This document shows, piece after piece, positions 1 to 11,459 of a stretch of 64,000 nucleotides of DNA. This DNA comes from Proteles cristata cristata (Eukaryota; Chordata; Mammalia; Carnivora; Hyaenidae). Position numbers and translations under genes: made by a program. Where the stretch lies: positions 584,001-648,000 of the forward strand of contig JAESUZ010000134.1 of NCBI GenBank assembly GCA_017311185.1, read 5' to 3'. The notes under the pieces are model-generated. The model had not been told where the DNA came from and made no database searches. It saw only the letters and a program-made list of their open reading frames with translations. Numbering within the stretch: position 1 is the first letter of the stretch; each line of letters begins with the position of its first letter.

Positions 1-629
1 TAGTAAAGGAGATGACACTGTCAAAAGTTCAGAAATAAAGGAAATAAAATAATTGAATCAACAAAGTATCAATTAATAAGTTAATTCTGCACATACCAAA
101 ATGACACTTGGTCAACCAGGAACACTCAAACCAAAACATGGAATGTAGTTCACAGGTATAGGGAACTTTTATAGTGAGAAGGCAATTTATTCTTACACTG
201 ATGGGTTATATTAGACTTTTATTAAATGGTAGGGAATTTTTTGGTGCTTACCTCATATCAATTTTGTGTATCTAGTTTAGTTTTGTTTATGATTTCCAGG
301 GACAAAATCAAGAAATGACCCAGGTTTAGTTAGTCTTGCAAAATAAGCTAAATTGAGTCTTGTTTGTATAACTAAACTGTTTTTTGTCTACTCATGGTAC
401 TTTCAATGTTGATGTATTCTCAGTTTTAACACCTTCTGTAATCAGGATTTAGCTATTAGGACTAGATAGATTTTAGCAAATGCTTGTAAAGTTTTTTGAA
501 AACTTGAGAGAGATTGGACAAGGGTGAAGTATGGGAAAACAGATAAACCATATATTATCCTATGAAGATTAATGTAATACAGGAAAACAATATTTAGACA
601 ATGGGTAGAGAGTTGAAGTAAATACAATA
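1..629. other. Unassigned AT-rich sequence
   Basis: No gene, repeat family or conserved motif is recognised here. It is probably upstream intron or intergenic DNA. Confidence 0.4.
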
Positions 630-826
630 AAACCTTGGATTGCAAGTTACTTGTTCTGCGAGTGTTTTACAAGATGAGCTAACATTTCTAATAAATTTTA
701 ACTTTATAAACAAGCAGTGTCTTGCAATACAATTAATATGTGATGCCAAACATCACAGGATCACATACAAATTCATACAAGCTTTGGAATGCTTCCAAAA
801 TGAATTATGCTCGCAAACCAAGGTTT
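630..826 (+). mobile_element. Short Tigger-like MITE with terminal inverted repeats
   Basis: This 197-bp element is bounded by inverted repeats. The left end aaaccttggattgcaag (630-646) is the reverse complement of the right end 810-826 with 2 mismatches in 17. The interior has no coding capacity. It resembles non-autonomous Tigger-type DNA transposons of carnivores. The inverted repeats are directly visible; the family name is tentative. A TA target duplication is not clear. Confidence 0.55.
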
Positions 827-1099
827 AACTGTACTTTCTCTTTATTCTCTTCATTCCTTTGTCTGGTTTCCGTTTTTCATGATTGGCAAAGTTGGTCTCA
901 GGTGTATTTGCTTCGGAAGATGCAAAACTTACTGTCCTCTTTGAGAGGGCTTATGAAAGAATAGTTTGATGAGGCATTTTGGCTTTCGGGTAGCATAAAC
1001 TAAATGGTGCCCATTTTTACAACCACATGCTTCATGTTACAGAGTATCCCATAGAACAGAAGCAGGTGTCCTTCCTGCTTCTCCACACAGTTCTCTGAC

Positions 1100-1450
1100 C
1101 ACTGTCTTCTTTGCCTCCCTAATAAATCTTGACTTGAAGCCCACACCATTAGATGATACCACTCTTTATTGTAGTCTTTGTTATACCTTCATCACAGTCC
1201 TTCCTCTATTGTTTGAAGTTTATAGATCCTTATTCATTTTTACTGTTTCCAGTATTGCTCCTAAAATAATCCTGAATTATATAAATTGCTGCCTTACCTT
1301 GGCATGTCAGCTCCTTGAACCCCTGATTTTTCCAGGATTTTGTTCTCTGTTATATCTCACTCAGCATATCCAAGTGTTTACCTGACATCTCTACTATAAT
1401 GTCCAACTGAAATTTAAAAGTTAACTTGACTAAACTGACTTACTGATTGT
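1100..1450 (+). repeat. L2 LINE fragment, upstream part
   Basis: Old, diverged L2-like sequence. The end (cctgacatctctactataatg, then gtccaactgaaatttaaaag) follows the L2 pattern for the region upstream of the next fragment. The element appears to resume at 1960 after an LTR-like insertion. Confidence 0.45.
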
Positions 1451-1460
1451 TTTTCACCTC

Positions 1461-1937
1461 TGTAAGGGCAGAACGATTTTCCCTTCTTCCCCTCTAGGTT
1501 TTTGGGCAATCTAATGATTAAATTGACATAAGACAGAATAACATGAAAAATACAAATTTAATTTCATATGTAGCAAAGCCCTAAAGATGTGAGACCCAAG
1601 CACAGGTAGCTCACTTGAGGCTTATATGCCGTCCTGGGCTAAGGAATGTGGTAGGATCTGGGGCCTCAAAGTGCAGGAGGCTAATTCACAGGATAATAAG
1701 AAGAATAGATGTTTGGTAATAAGATGTTTGCCCCAACATATAGATAGGTCTTTCAGATAAAAAGTTATCACTGGTAAGAGCTCTTTTTCTGAGCCATGCC
1801 CCTTCTCAATTATTTTAGGTAGTTAAGATAGAGGTTAAAGTTTTCTCAAGTCTCCTGGGTCTTGATTGCCTTCAGCTCCAGGTAATCCACGTGCTTAAGT
1901 GGCATATTTTAGGGTCACATGTTCTAGTCCCCCTCAC
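1461..1937 (-). mobile_element. Solitary LTR of an endogenous retrovirus
   Basis: About 477 bp lies between the two L2 pieces. Read on the minus strand it starts TGAGGGGGACTAG and ends CTTACA, the TG...CA pattern of an LTR, with a gcatataagcc TATA-like motif. No gag, pol or env is present. A target duplication is not clear, so the boundaries are approximate and the family is not identified. Confidence 0.45.
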
Positions 1938-1959
1938 TTCAAATATGTTATTGATGCAG

Positions 1960-2235
1960 CTTTTTTCCTATGCCAGTAAATTCCTACTCAGTTCTTCTGT
2001 TTGCAGAGGAAACAACCTTAGAAATTACCTCTGACTCTATTTCCCTTATAGCCCATATCCAAAAAATAAGGAAATTTGATCATTCTACCTTTAAAATATA
2101 TATAGTCTTCAAGCAATTTTCACCACCCACATGGATAAAAACCTTATCGAAATGATCATCTCTCAAGATATTACAGTCACCTTCTAACGGGTCTTTCACT
2201 TTCCACATTAAACTTTCTACAGTCTTTTAATCTAG
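1960..2235 (+). repeat. L2 LINE fragment, downstream part
   Basis: Matches L2 3' sequence: aaacaaccttagaaattacctc, a ctttaaaatatata segment, caattttcaccaccca and a gatcatctctcaagatatta segment. These correspond to the well-known L2 order that ends before its UTR. It continues the fragment at 1100-1450. Confidence 0.5.
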
Positions 2236-2239
2236 TTTT

Positions 2240-2837
2240 TGCTATATTCATTAATAGTGAGTAACCAAGTACAGTCCATACTTAAGGGGAGGGGATTTAT
2301 GCAATAGTACACACACTAAAGCAGGTATCTTTGGAGTCCATTCTATAAGGTGCCTACCTCAGGCAGCATATCCAGTTTTAAGTACTGAGCCTGGAACTCA
2401 GAATTTAAAGCTTGAAACTTACTAGCCATCTGTAGCAGACAAAGAATTTGTCTTTCAGTTTGAAAGCTACAAACATTGTCTAGCCTACCAACACTTAAAA
2501 AGTCCAATAATAGAAGATGTTCTTTCCTTCAAGTTCATAGTATACCAGCCTAATCTGCTAATGAAAAGCTCTTCTGTATAGTTTAAGGTAACCAGCAAAA
2601 GCTTTCAACTCCTGAGGCCCTGGCATCTGTGTTTTGGCTGAGTCTGCACATGACCTTTGTCTTTCTGAGGCTGTTGAGACCAAGAGGCTTTGCTGAGGTC
2701 CATTCATCCCACAGGTCATCACTTAAGACTCATAGGGATCTAAACATAGCTCCTTATCTATAGAAAAAACCCTCCATACACTGAAGACAGCTTTCCAGAT
2801 TAAATTCTTATGTTCTGGGCTTAAAGCTCTTACTTAG
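2240..2837. other. Unassigned sequence
   Basis: About 600 bp of slightly more GC-balanced sequence with no repeat or exon that I recognise. Confidence 0.35.
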
Positions 2838-2845
2838 ACTTAGCA

Positions 2846-3022
2846 GGGCTGCCTGGGTGGCTCATTCAGTTAAGCATCTGACTCTTGAATTTAGCTCAGG
2901 TCATGTAATCACAGTTTGTGAGATGGAGCCCTGAGTCTACCTCTCCACTGACAGCACAGAGCCTGCTTGGGACTATTGTTCTTTCCCTCTGTGTCTGTCC
3001 CTCTCCTGCTCACATGCTCGCT

Positions 3023-3053
<31 letters not shown>

Positions 3054-3097
3054 AAAATAAATTAAAAATTATTTTAGAAAATCTATGAAACATTAAA
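2846..3097 (+). mobile_element. Felid tRNA-Lys SINE (SINEC_Fc type), first of a tandem pair
   Basis: Head gcctgggtggctcattcag, then the tRNA-derived region, a CT microsatellite (about 3030-3053) and an AT-rich tail. The next SINE follows directly. The pair is flanked by acttagca at 2838-2845 and 3316-3323, so the two may share one target duplication. Confidence 0.85.
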
Positions 3098-3315
3098 GGG
3101 GCGCCTGGGTGGCTTAGTCGGTTAAGCGTCCGACTTTCTCTTAGGTCATGATCTCGCGGTTCGTGGGTTCGAGCCCCGCGTCGGGCTCTGTGCTGACTGC
3201 CAGCTCGGAGACTGGAGCCTGTTTCAGTCTGTGACTCCCTCTCTCTCTGACCCTCCCCTGTTCACGCTGTCTGTCTCTCTCTCTCCTAGAAATAAACAAA
3301 ACATTAAAAAAAAAA
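3098..3315 (+). mobile_element. Felid SINE, second of tandem pair
   Basis: A well-preserved copy with head ggggcgcctgggtggc, the B-box-like ggttcgagcc, a CT-rich stretch and a poly(A) tail. It sits in the A-rich tail of the preceding SINE. It looks younger than its partner, consistent with insertion into the older tail. Confidence 0.9.
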
Positions 3316-3370
3316 ACTTAGCATCTCTTAGCCTATTGTATAGCTGTTGAACAGAACACACATGTTCTGA

Positions 3371-3592
3371 GGGCACCTCGGTGGTTCAGTCAGTAAAGGT
3401 TCCAACTTCAGCTCAGGTCATGATCTCATGGGTCATGGGTTTTAGCCCCGCATCGGGCTCTGTGGTGACAGCTCAGAGTCTGGAGCCTGCTTTGGATTCT
3501 ATGTTTCCCTCTCTCCTGCCCCTCCCCAACTTGCATTCTGTTTCTCTCTCTCTCAAAAATAAATAAATGTTAAAAAAAAAAAATTAAAAAAA
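3371..3592 (+). mobile_element. Felid SINE
   Basis: SINEC_Fc-type copy ending in a long poly(A). Degenerate flanking repeats are seen: agaacacacatgttct on the left and agaacacgtgctct on the right. Confidence 0.85.
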
Positions 3593-3853
3593 GAACACGT
3601 GCTCTCCATGCCATCCTGCTATAAAAGAAAGAGGAATGAACCAAGCCAACCACACCGAGTTCATCCATCCAAATTTATCAATAAGAAAAAGTGAACCTTT
3701 CTTTGCTAGGCAGAAAGGCTGAGAGTACAACACTATTAGACTTCCTTCTACATGAAAAGAAATACCAGGAATGAGAACAAGTGTTTCCCTCAAACTTTAA
3801 ACTTTTTCAAGTATTTTATTTGCTTTATAATTTTGTTTACTATGAAGAAAAGT

Positions 3854-3857
<4 letters not shown>

Positions 3858-3894
<37 letters not shown>

Positions 3895-3899
3895 TATAT
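3858..3899. repeat. (TA)n microsatellite
   Basis: About 20 TA units with one interruption (acatat). Confidence 0.95.
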
Positions 3900-4354
3900 C
3901 AATCTTTGTTTTTTTGATTTAATTATGTTTATGTTTTTAAAAATCCTCCTCATTCTAGGTAATTGTTAGAGATAATATTTACTAATATTTTCTTCAAGTA
4001 CTTATTTTTTTTTTTAGGTTTAACATTTTAATCCATTTAGAGTCTATTTGAATGACATTTAAGATATATTTTCCCCTGATAGTAACCAATTGGTAAATTG
4101 TAGCCTATTAAATAACCTGATATATTTCTCTTTGCCTATTGAAGGTACATTAAATTTAGAACTATGAAACTTCTGAAGTAGAAGTATAAATTAGTATGTT
4201 ACCCTTAGAGGAAAATTTCATAACTAATGCAAAGTACAGCCAAGGAGATATACATGTCCTTTAACTGAGACTTTATATTTCTATAAATATTTTAAAAAGA
4301 AGTAATCAGAACTATTTTAAGAATGTTATAACATTAATTGTAAAGAAAAAAATG

Positions 4355-4574
4355 GTGGTGCACCTGTGTGGCTCAGTCAGTTGGGCTTCTGACTCTTGAT
4401 TTTGACTCAGATCAGGATCTCACAGTTGTGGTATTGAACCCTGTGTCAGGCTCCATGCTCACCTTGGGATTCTCTCTCTCCCTCTCTCTGCCCCTTTCCC
4501 GATCCTGCACATACGCACTCTCTCTATATATCATTCAATCATCAATCAACCAATAAAAATTAAAATTAAAAAAT
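4355..4574 (+). mobile_element. Felid SINE, diverged
   Basis: Head ggtgcacctgtgtggctcag, a CT-rich section, then an ATCA/AAT-rich tail. More substitutions than the other copies. Confidence 0.8.
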
Positions 4575-4762
4575 AATGAGATTAGTAATTGGAATTGATC
4601 ACAAGATCAGAATAGAGATAAGAGCAGAGCAAACTCAGCAAGGCCAGGTTACTGTTAGAATGTTGCTTCTCTCAACTGTCTTGGACAATTGACATAAAGC
4701 AAAAAAATATTTTAAAAGCCATAATTTTTAAAATCTCTCCGATTTTAAGAAGGGAAACTTCA

Positions 4763-4984
4763 GGGGTGCCTGGATGGCTCAGTCGGTTAAGTGTCTGACT
4801 TCAGCTCAGGTGATGATCTCACAGTTCGTGGGTTCAAGCCCCGCATTGGGCTCTGTGCTGACAGTTAGCTCACAGCCTGAAGCCTGCTTTGGATTCTGTG
4901 TCTCCCTCTCTCTCTGACCCTCCCCTACTCATGCTGTCTCTCTCTCAGAAATGAATAAAAAATTAAAAAATATTTTTAAAAATA
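4763..4984 (+). mobile_element. Felid SINE
   Basis: Near-complete copy: ggggtgcctggatggctcag head, gggttcaagccccgc B-box region, CT-rich stretch and an A-rich tail. The flanking aaggg(a)aactt repeats (left agggaaacttc, right aggggaacttc) form a plausible target duplication. Confidence 0.88.
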
Positions 4985-5084
4985 AGGGGAACTTCAACCA
5001 GAACTTTCACTTACCTTGTGAGTCTGTACTAAAAGCCTTTGGAAGCAGAGAATACATAATGAGAAAGTAGAAAAACACTCTTAA

Positions 5085-5445
5085 ACTCAGGTGGATGTGT
5101 AAGCAGATAGCGTCTCCATACAACTCATTTTGGGAATATCATACAGAATTATAGCTGAGTGTACTTTAGATCCGTAATTTCACACCTGAAAAATTATTTT
5201 ATAAATAAAGAAATTATAATATAAAATTAAAACCAGCTCTCTTTATAATAGCAAAAGAGTGAGAAAGTAACACTGTTTAGCTATACTGTCATAATTCCAT
5301 AAAATGGAATAATATATAGCTATATAAAAGAATGAGCATTCTCATTATGTACAAATACATGGTAATTTGAAAAATGCAAGTTGAAGAACTGCATGCAAAA
5401 CATGTTATTCTATATGTATAAAGGAAAAAAAAAACTCATTGACTG
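5085..5445 (+). mobile_element. Old L1 3' fragment
   Basis: Diverged L1-like text, including ataatagcaaaagagtg, a ccataaaatggaataatat segment and aaaagaatgagcattctc. It is the plus-strand L1 ORF2 3' pattern and has no coding capacity. Confidence 0.45.
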
Positions 5446-5453
5446 TATATCTC

Positions 5454-5454
<1 letters not shown>

Positions 5455-5484
<30 letters not shown>

Positions 5485-5485
5485 G
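5455..5485. repeat. (GT)n microsatellite
   Basis: About 14 GT units immediately before the Tigger2-like element. Confidence 0.95.
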
Positions 5486-5786
5486 CAGTTGAACTTGAGC
5501 AACATAGGTTTGAATTGATGGGTCCACTTGCACATAGAATGTTTTACTATAAAGTATTGTAAGTGTATATTTCCTTATGATTTTAAATAATGTTTTTTCT
5601 AGCTTACTTTATTATAAAAATACAGTACATAGTACATATAACATACAAAATACATTAATCAACTCTTTATTCCATAAGGTTTCTAGTCAATGGTAGGCTG
5701 TTAGTTAAATTTTTGGCAGAGTCCGATGTTATATGCAGGTTTCCAACTGCACAGGGGTCAGCACCCCTAATTTCAAGAGTCAACTG
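5486..5786 (+). mobile_element. Tigger2-like DNA transposon relic
   Basis: A 301-bp internally deleted element. It starts cagttgaacttgagcaacat and ends in tcaagagtcaactg, imperfect inverted repeats of the Tigger2 type. Adjoining interior pieces (ggtccacttgcacatag, and gcacaggggtcagcacccct near the right end) fit that family. No transposase frame remains. Confidence 0.65.
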
Positions 5787-6197
5787 TAATATAAATATGT
5801 GTGTGGGTATTTCTATTATGTATATATAATGTATACATATATAAAACATATATACAAGGTTATACAATAAATTGGTAAAATTAAGGGCCTCTGATGACTA
5901 GGTACTGGGAGTAGAATAAGAACATTTTCCTGGAAAAAATGTTGCACCATTTAAATTTTGATTATATGAACGTGTCACCTAGTGAAATCTAAATTAAAAA
6001 ATGATATATATATGCTAAATTTTAAAAATATGTATGAATAGATTTTTATATATAGACAATTTTAACCAAATCTCATGAAAGTCCAAATTTAAATATAAGT
6101 ACTCTGAGACCCCCCCCAAATTAGAAAATAATTTAATACATTATTTTGCTGTCTCATAAACATTGCTTACTTCCTAGCTAAGAATAAAGGAGGATCC

Positions 6198-6415
6198 GGG
6201 GTGCCTGGGTGGCTCAGTTGGTTGAGCATCTGACTTCGGCTCAGGTCATGATCTCACAGCTCTTGGGTTCAAGCCCCATATCGGGCTCTGTGCTGACACC
6301 CCAGAACCTGAAGTCTGCTTCAGATTCTGTGTTTCCTTCTCTCTGCCTCTCCCACTCTCATGTTCTCTCTCTCTCTCCAAAATAAATACAAACATTTTAT
6401 ATAAAAAAATAAATA
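6198..6415 (+). mobile_element. Felid SINE with target duplication
   Basis: Complete copy. The direct repeat aataaaggaggatcc (6183-6197) recurs as aataaagtaggatcc (6416-6430) with 1 mismatch in 15, marking the insertion. Confidence 0.93.
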
Positions 6416-6430
6416 AATAAAGTAGGATCC

Positions 6431-7650
6431 TGATTCCCTACTTTGCTTGTGCCGGCCAATTCCAAATTTTAGCTTCTATTGTATGTAGCTTCCCAAGCAT
6501 AGTAAGCACTGTGTGAATAAATAAGCATATCCCTATATAAGAAAGGATGCTTAAATGTTAGCCACACTGTTTTCTGAAAATTATTTAGCTATGTGGAACT
6601 GAAATGTTAGTGTATCAGATATGTACTTAGGACTCAGTTGCTTTTTCTCCATTTATGGGATTGACTCTGTGTTGGATTTGTTCCTCGGGATATGCCATCC
6701 ACTTGGTAGTCTCTAATAATTCAGGAAGAAACATATTCTATGATCGTCGCAGCATTAGCTGAATCAGAGTATCTCTTCTCAAAATTCCAGCACAGCTCCC
6801 ATATTTGAGTTTCCTTTAAATGACTTGGCTCATGTACCTTGTCTTTTTGTGTCCAGTAGAACAGTTTGGCCAGGCCTTACCTATATGCTCACATCTATTT
6901 CAAGGATATTGGATCAGCACTCTCCAAACAAATGGATTCAAAATTTAGGAGAAATCACTCTCCAAAGGAAAAATTAAAACAACAAAATATTTTAATATTC
7001 TGGTGCATTTTTAAGTATAATTTTATAACTATAAGAATGCATGCTCAAATTAGAGCTAACATATTTAGGTAAACATTTAATTTTATTAGGTCTAGAGAAT
7101 TACCTTATAAAATTTACCCTAATGGCTTAAAAAAAAATAAAATATTTCACTTATGCTCAGACCTGTTTATGCACTCAACAAATTTGAGCCCAATTGATCA
7201 TGTTTCACTTCAAAAAATTCTTATAAATAAACTTTAATCTCATAGGACAGATCCATTAATTATTCTTTCAGGGGAGGTATAATTAATGGCTCTGTACTAT
7301 AGAATTATGGCATTCAGTAAATATTAATAATGCAAACTCATTCTACCAAGAACCTTAAGAGTGCCCAAACAAATAGATCATTTTATATGGCTGAAGCTTT
7401 CCTTCAACATTCCTGTAGGGAACATGAAAGCAAGAAAAACAATTTAACATCAGCTTTTCATTGAGGTCTTCATAGAAAATTAAAGATTCTTTGGTGCAGC
7501 TGTTACTCATCCCCAAAAAATAGTCTGTCAAAAATCATTTTTATAAAAGTGATAAAAGCCCTAATGAAAGTTTAGAAGTTATGAGTACAATGACAGTCAT
7601 GTATTATAATCCTAAAAAGCCTGTTTATATTTCTAATGAAGAATAATTTT
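6431..7650. other. Unassigned AT-rich sequence
   Basis: No gene or repeat family is recognised. The open frame at 6866-7072 has no supporting splice sites. Confidence 0.35.
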
Positions 7651-7654
7651 AAAT

Positions 7655-8620
7655 TTTTTTTTATTTTAAAAGTTTTGTATTTATAGAAAAGTTGCAGAGG
7701 TAGTAGAGTACCCCATATACCCCTCATTAAGTTCCTATTGTTATCTTCCTACCTCAGCAGAGTACATTTGTCACAACTAAGAACCAATATGGGTGCATTA
7801 CTATTAACTAAACTTAGCAATTTATTCAGATATTACTAGTGTTCCCTAATATCCTTTTTGCTATTACAGGATTGTATCCAGGATACAACATTATATTTAA
7901 TCATCATGTCTCCCTAATGACATGATCTGTGATAGTTTTCAGACTTTCCTTGTCCTTTATGACCTTGACTTTGGTTAGATTTTCTGCAGAATAACCTTCA
8001 ATTTGGGTTTGTCTGATGTTTTTCTCATAATTAGACTGAGGTCATATTTTTGGGGAGGGGGCAAAATACCCCTGTTATCATATTGTGTTCTCTTATCCAC
8101 ATGGTGTTAACCTTTATCACCTGAATGAGGTAATGTTTGCTGATTTCTACACTATAAAGTTACCTTTCCCCTTTTATACTCTCCTTTTTGGAGTTAACTC
8201 ACTAAACACAGCCTGGGGGTTGGATGTGCAATGGGATGTAAGTTCCACATCCTGAGGAGAGAGAATGTCTGCATAAATTATTTGAAATTCTTTTGTAAGA
8301 GAGATTTGTCTTTTCTCCCCAATTATTTATTCATTCAGTTCCTTACTTATTTATATATGAATTCATGATTTTTTAAATTTTGTTTTATCCTTTGAGTTAT
8401 ACTCCAATACTATTATTTATTTGTTGCTCCAATCATTCCAGCTTTGGGAGCTCTTTCATGTTGGCTTCTTTGTCTCTTTGACATATCCCATCCTTTTGTC
8501 TTTTGAGCATTTCCTTACTTCGTGGAACAACTAGATAGTCTAGACTCATCTAGTACATCCTTTGCCCCATCCCAGGAATCAGCAATTTCTCCAAGGAGGC
8601 ATGGTTCTTTTATTAGAAGA
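7655..8620 (-). mobile_element. L1 3' end, L1ME/L1MC type
   Basis: A poly(T)-rich left end is followed by landmark sequence of old mammalian L1 3' ends, such as ccccatatacccctcattaag and ttcagactttccttgtcctt. Further landmarks are tttgtctgatgtttttctca and tccaaggaggcatggttc. It is on the minus strand, since the A tail reads as T at the left. The subfamily is uncertain. Confidence 0.6.
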
Positions 8621-8794
8621 AACTAATATCTAAGCAGTGGGCATTAATAAAGAATATTTTACTTAATAAAATTAGCATGGTTTTCTCCAGTATCAAAATA
8701 CAATATAGGAAAATACAATATGTCTTATATAATAAAAACGGTATCAATACTTGTAAAAAATTATCTCATTTTCATGGATAAAAAGTAACTACCT

Positions 8795-8929
8795 GAGTGC
8801 TTGGCTGGCTCAGTAGGTAGAGCGTGGGACTCTTAATCCTGGGGTTGTGAGACTGAGTCCCATGTAAAGATTACTTTAAAAATAATTTAAAAAAAAATAA
8901 AATGCATTATAAAAAAAAAAAAAAGAAAA
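8795..8929 (+). mobile_element. Older carnivore tRNA SINE, short form
   Basis: A head similar to the SINEC family (cttggctggctcagtaggta, then gagcgtgggactcttaatcc), but the body goes directly from the tRNA part to an A-rich tail without a CT stretch. This fits an older carnivore-wide SINE shared with dogs rather than the felid form. Confidence 0.7.
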
Positions 8930-8937
8930 ACCTTCCA

Positions 8938-9139
8938 AGGTACCTGGGTTGCTCTTTTGGTTAAGGGTCTGACTCCAGCTGAGGTCATGATTTCATGGTT
9001 CGTGAATTGAGCCCTGCTTCACACTCTGTGCTAACTGCCCCAGAGCCTGGAGACTGCTTCAAATTCTGTGTCTCCCTCTCTCTCTCCCCCTTCTCTGCTC
9101 ATGCACTATCTTACTCTCTCAAAATAATTAAACACTAAA
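8938..9139 (+). mobile_element. Felid SINE, diverged
   Basis: Head gtacctgggttgctcttttg, B-box region gttcgtgaattgagccctgc, CT-rich stretch and an A-rich end. Confidence 0.8.
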
Positions 9140-9221
9140 CCATTGTTTAAGTTAAATAAAACTCCCTAATTTATGAATTGATGAAGAAATTTCCAAAACT
9201 GAATTTTAATTTAATTTTTAA

Positions 9222-9418
9222 AAATATTAAATTTATATATTTTGAATAGGGAGCAAGAAGGACAGGGCAGAGAGAGAAGGAGAGATAGAGAAACCCAAGC
9301 AGGCTCCAGACCATCATCACAGACCCTGATGTAGGGCTCAAACCCATAAACCACAAAATCATGATCTTGAGCCAACACCTAGAGTCAGGTGTATAACAAA
9401 CTGAACCACCAGGCACTC
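9222..9418 (-). mobile_element. Felid SINE
   Basis: Reverse-orientation copy: a T-rich left end, GA-rich segment, ctgatgtagggctcaaaccc B-box complement and a right end accaggcactcct. Flanks show ctgaattttaattt and cctgaatttttattt as a probable target duplication. Confidence 0.8.
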
Positions 9419-9419
9419 C

Positions 9420-10030
9420 TGAATTTTTATTTTTATTTTTACATTATTATATAAATGAATGACTTGACAATTATATAACCATCTCTACTATCAAATATAG
9501 ATCATTTCTGAATCAGCTGAGAGTTCATTATTTCATGTCAAAAGAAAGAACAGTACTATGTTTTTCAAGCCAATTACAGTGAATTCATCTTTTAAATAAT
9601 AAATAAAATAGAAGCTTAAAGAAGATATGACATTCAAAGTATCAACATTCTTTTCTGGTTTAGTAAGCATTAATGAATGATGTCTCTTATTCTTTAATCT
9701 CTCCATTTCTATGATATGATAACAGTATAATGAGTTAAAGCCTTCAACTGTACACTTTGGTCATTGACAGATGAGCAGTGTCAGTTGATAGTGTTTAGAT
9801 TTTCTAGCCAAACCTTTTAATCACTGTTTTAATAACAGATAATATAACATTCCTCTAAATTGTGGTCTGAAATTTAATCTGGGAGAAAGTTGTTATTAGT
9901 GCAACAAAATGTTTCTTTCATTATTGGGTAAGAATACCCAGTATTAATTGTAAATCCTACTTTTCATTTTCTGGATTTTTAAAAGTAGAAATACTGTTTT
10001 AATATATTTTGTTTTGTTGTTATTGCTGTT
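9420..10030. other. Unassigned AT-rich sequence
   Basis: No recognised gene or repeat. Confidence 0.35.
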
Positions 10031-10033
10031 TTA

Positions 10034-10266
10034 AAGTTTTTTTTATTTATTTCTGAGAAGGAAGGAGGGAGAAAGAGAGAGAGAGAGAAAGAAAGGAAGA
10101 GAGAGAATGGGGTGGGAGGCAGAAGGAGAGGGAGAAAAAGAATCCCGAGCAGGCCCTGCACTGTTAGCACAGAACCCAACATAGAGCTCTGTCTCACAAA
10201 CTGAGATCATGATCTGAGCTAAAATCAAGAGTCATATGCTCAACCAAGTGAGCCACCCAGACACCC
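10034..10266 (-). mobile_element. Felid SINE, with GA-rich expansion
   Basis: Reverse copy with an unusually long GA/AG purine stretch at 10060-10140, ending at gccacccagacaccc. About 30 bp separate it from the next SINE. Confidence 0.88.
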
Positions 10267-10295
10267 CTACTTATATTTTGTGTATTTTTGTATTT

Positions 10296-10318
10296 AGTTT
10301 TTTAATGTTTTTATTATT

Positions 10319-10358
<40 letters not shown>

Positions 10359-10529
10359 CATGAGCAGGGGAGGATCAGAGAGAGAGGGAGATACATAATC
10401 CGAAACAGGCTTCAGGCTCTGAGATAGCCGTCAGCACAGAGTCCGACGTGGGGTTCGAACCCACGAACCATGAGATCATGACCTGAGCTGAAGTCGGATG
10501 CTCAACTGACTGAGCCATCCAGGTGCCCC
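10296..10529 (-). mobile_element. Felid SINE with (GA)n tract
   Basis: Reverse copy that includes an uninterrupted (GA)n run at about 10322-10354. The head complement gagccatccaggtgcccct is at the right end. Similar flanks (tgtatttttgtattt and tgtatttatttattc) suggest its target duplication. Confidence 0.9.
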
Positions 10530-11455
10530 TGTATTTATTTATTCTTAATCAGTAGTAACTTCTAGTAATTCTGCATCAGTGTCGATAGTCAATGGAGATA
10601 TTAGGTTGGTAGTCAGAGCTGGTACCAGATACTGGAGTCGGAAGATTGCATTGAGGTCATTTATTTGCTACTTCTGGCCTCTTCGTAAGTTATCCTTGAT
10701 AATTTATATTTAGGAGTTATCTCATAGGACCTTAGGAAAGTTCTAGTCAGCATCCTGCCACTGTTTTTCTTCTTGTGTCATAATTCTTAATATGTCACAG
10801 TAGCATGGTATTGGCAAAATTTCTCTAGGTGTTTAAATAGTTTTTAATTCCATGGAGAAATTTGAACAAGAGGGGCATATTGCTCATCTTATCTCTTAGA
10901 ATTCTATTTAAAATAGAATAGCTCTTTCTATTTCTACTTGTGTCCTCTTTTTTTCCTCAAAGATGAGTCAACTCAGTCTCCGAGATGATAGACGCATTGC
11001 TTTTCTTGCCATTTCTATTTTCATTCCCACCTAAGACTTTATTTCTCTCTCCTTCCACATTTCCTCTGCCCAGGAAATTCCATAATCACCCACTCTGTTG
11101 AGAGTCTCATATATTAATTTATAATTTTCAGTATTTTAGCAAAGATTTCCTCTTTTCCCTCCACAAACCCACAAGCAGATAATATCTCCACATTTTTGCT
11201 TATTGTAATTAAACTATGTGAAGCCACTTAATTGTCAGATTCCTACCAAATGAGTGAGACTGGCTAAATGCTTGGGGTAACTCACTAAATACAAATTAAT
11301 ATTTGTGGAACTCTTTTGCTAGATTGTATAGAAGCATTAATGTTATTTGATGTTTGTTGTACAGTAAGAAATTGCAAAAGCATTTTCAAAGATTAGAATC
11401 CTAACTATGCTGTTTCTAGGCTATGATATTTGAACTGAAAGATTGGTAACAGAAA
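10530..11455. other. Unassigned sequence
   Basis: Possible old LTR or L2 traces only; nothing that I can name. Confidence 0.3.
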
Positions 11456-11459
11456 ACAT

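Noticed and set aside
2846..3317. tRNA-like segments in SINE heads
   Set aside because: A- and B-box-like sequence comes from tRNA-Lys ancestry of the SINE; these are not functional tRNA genes.
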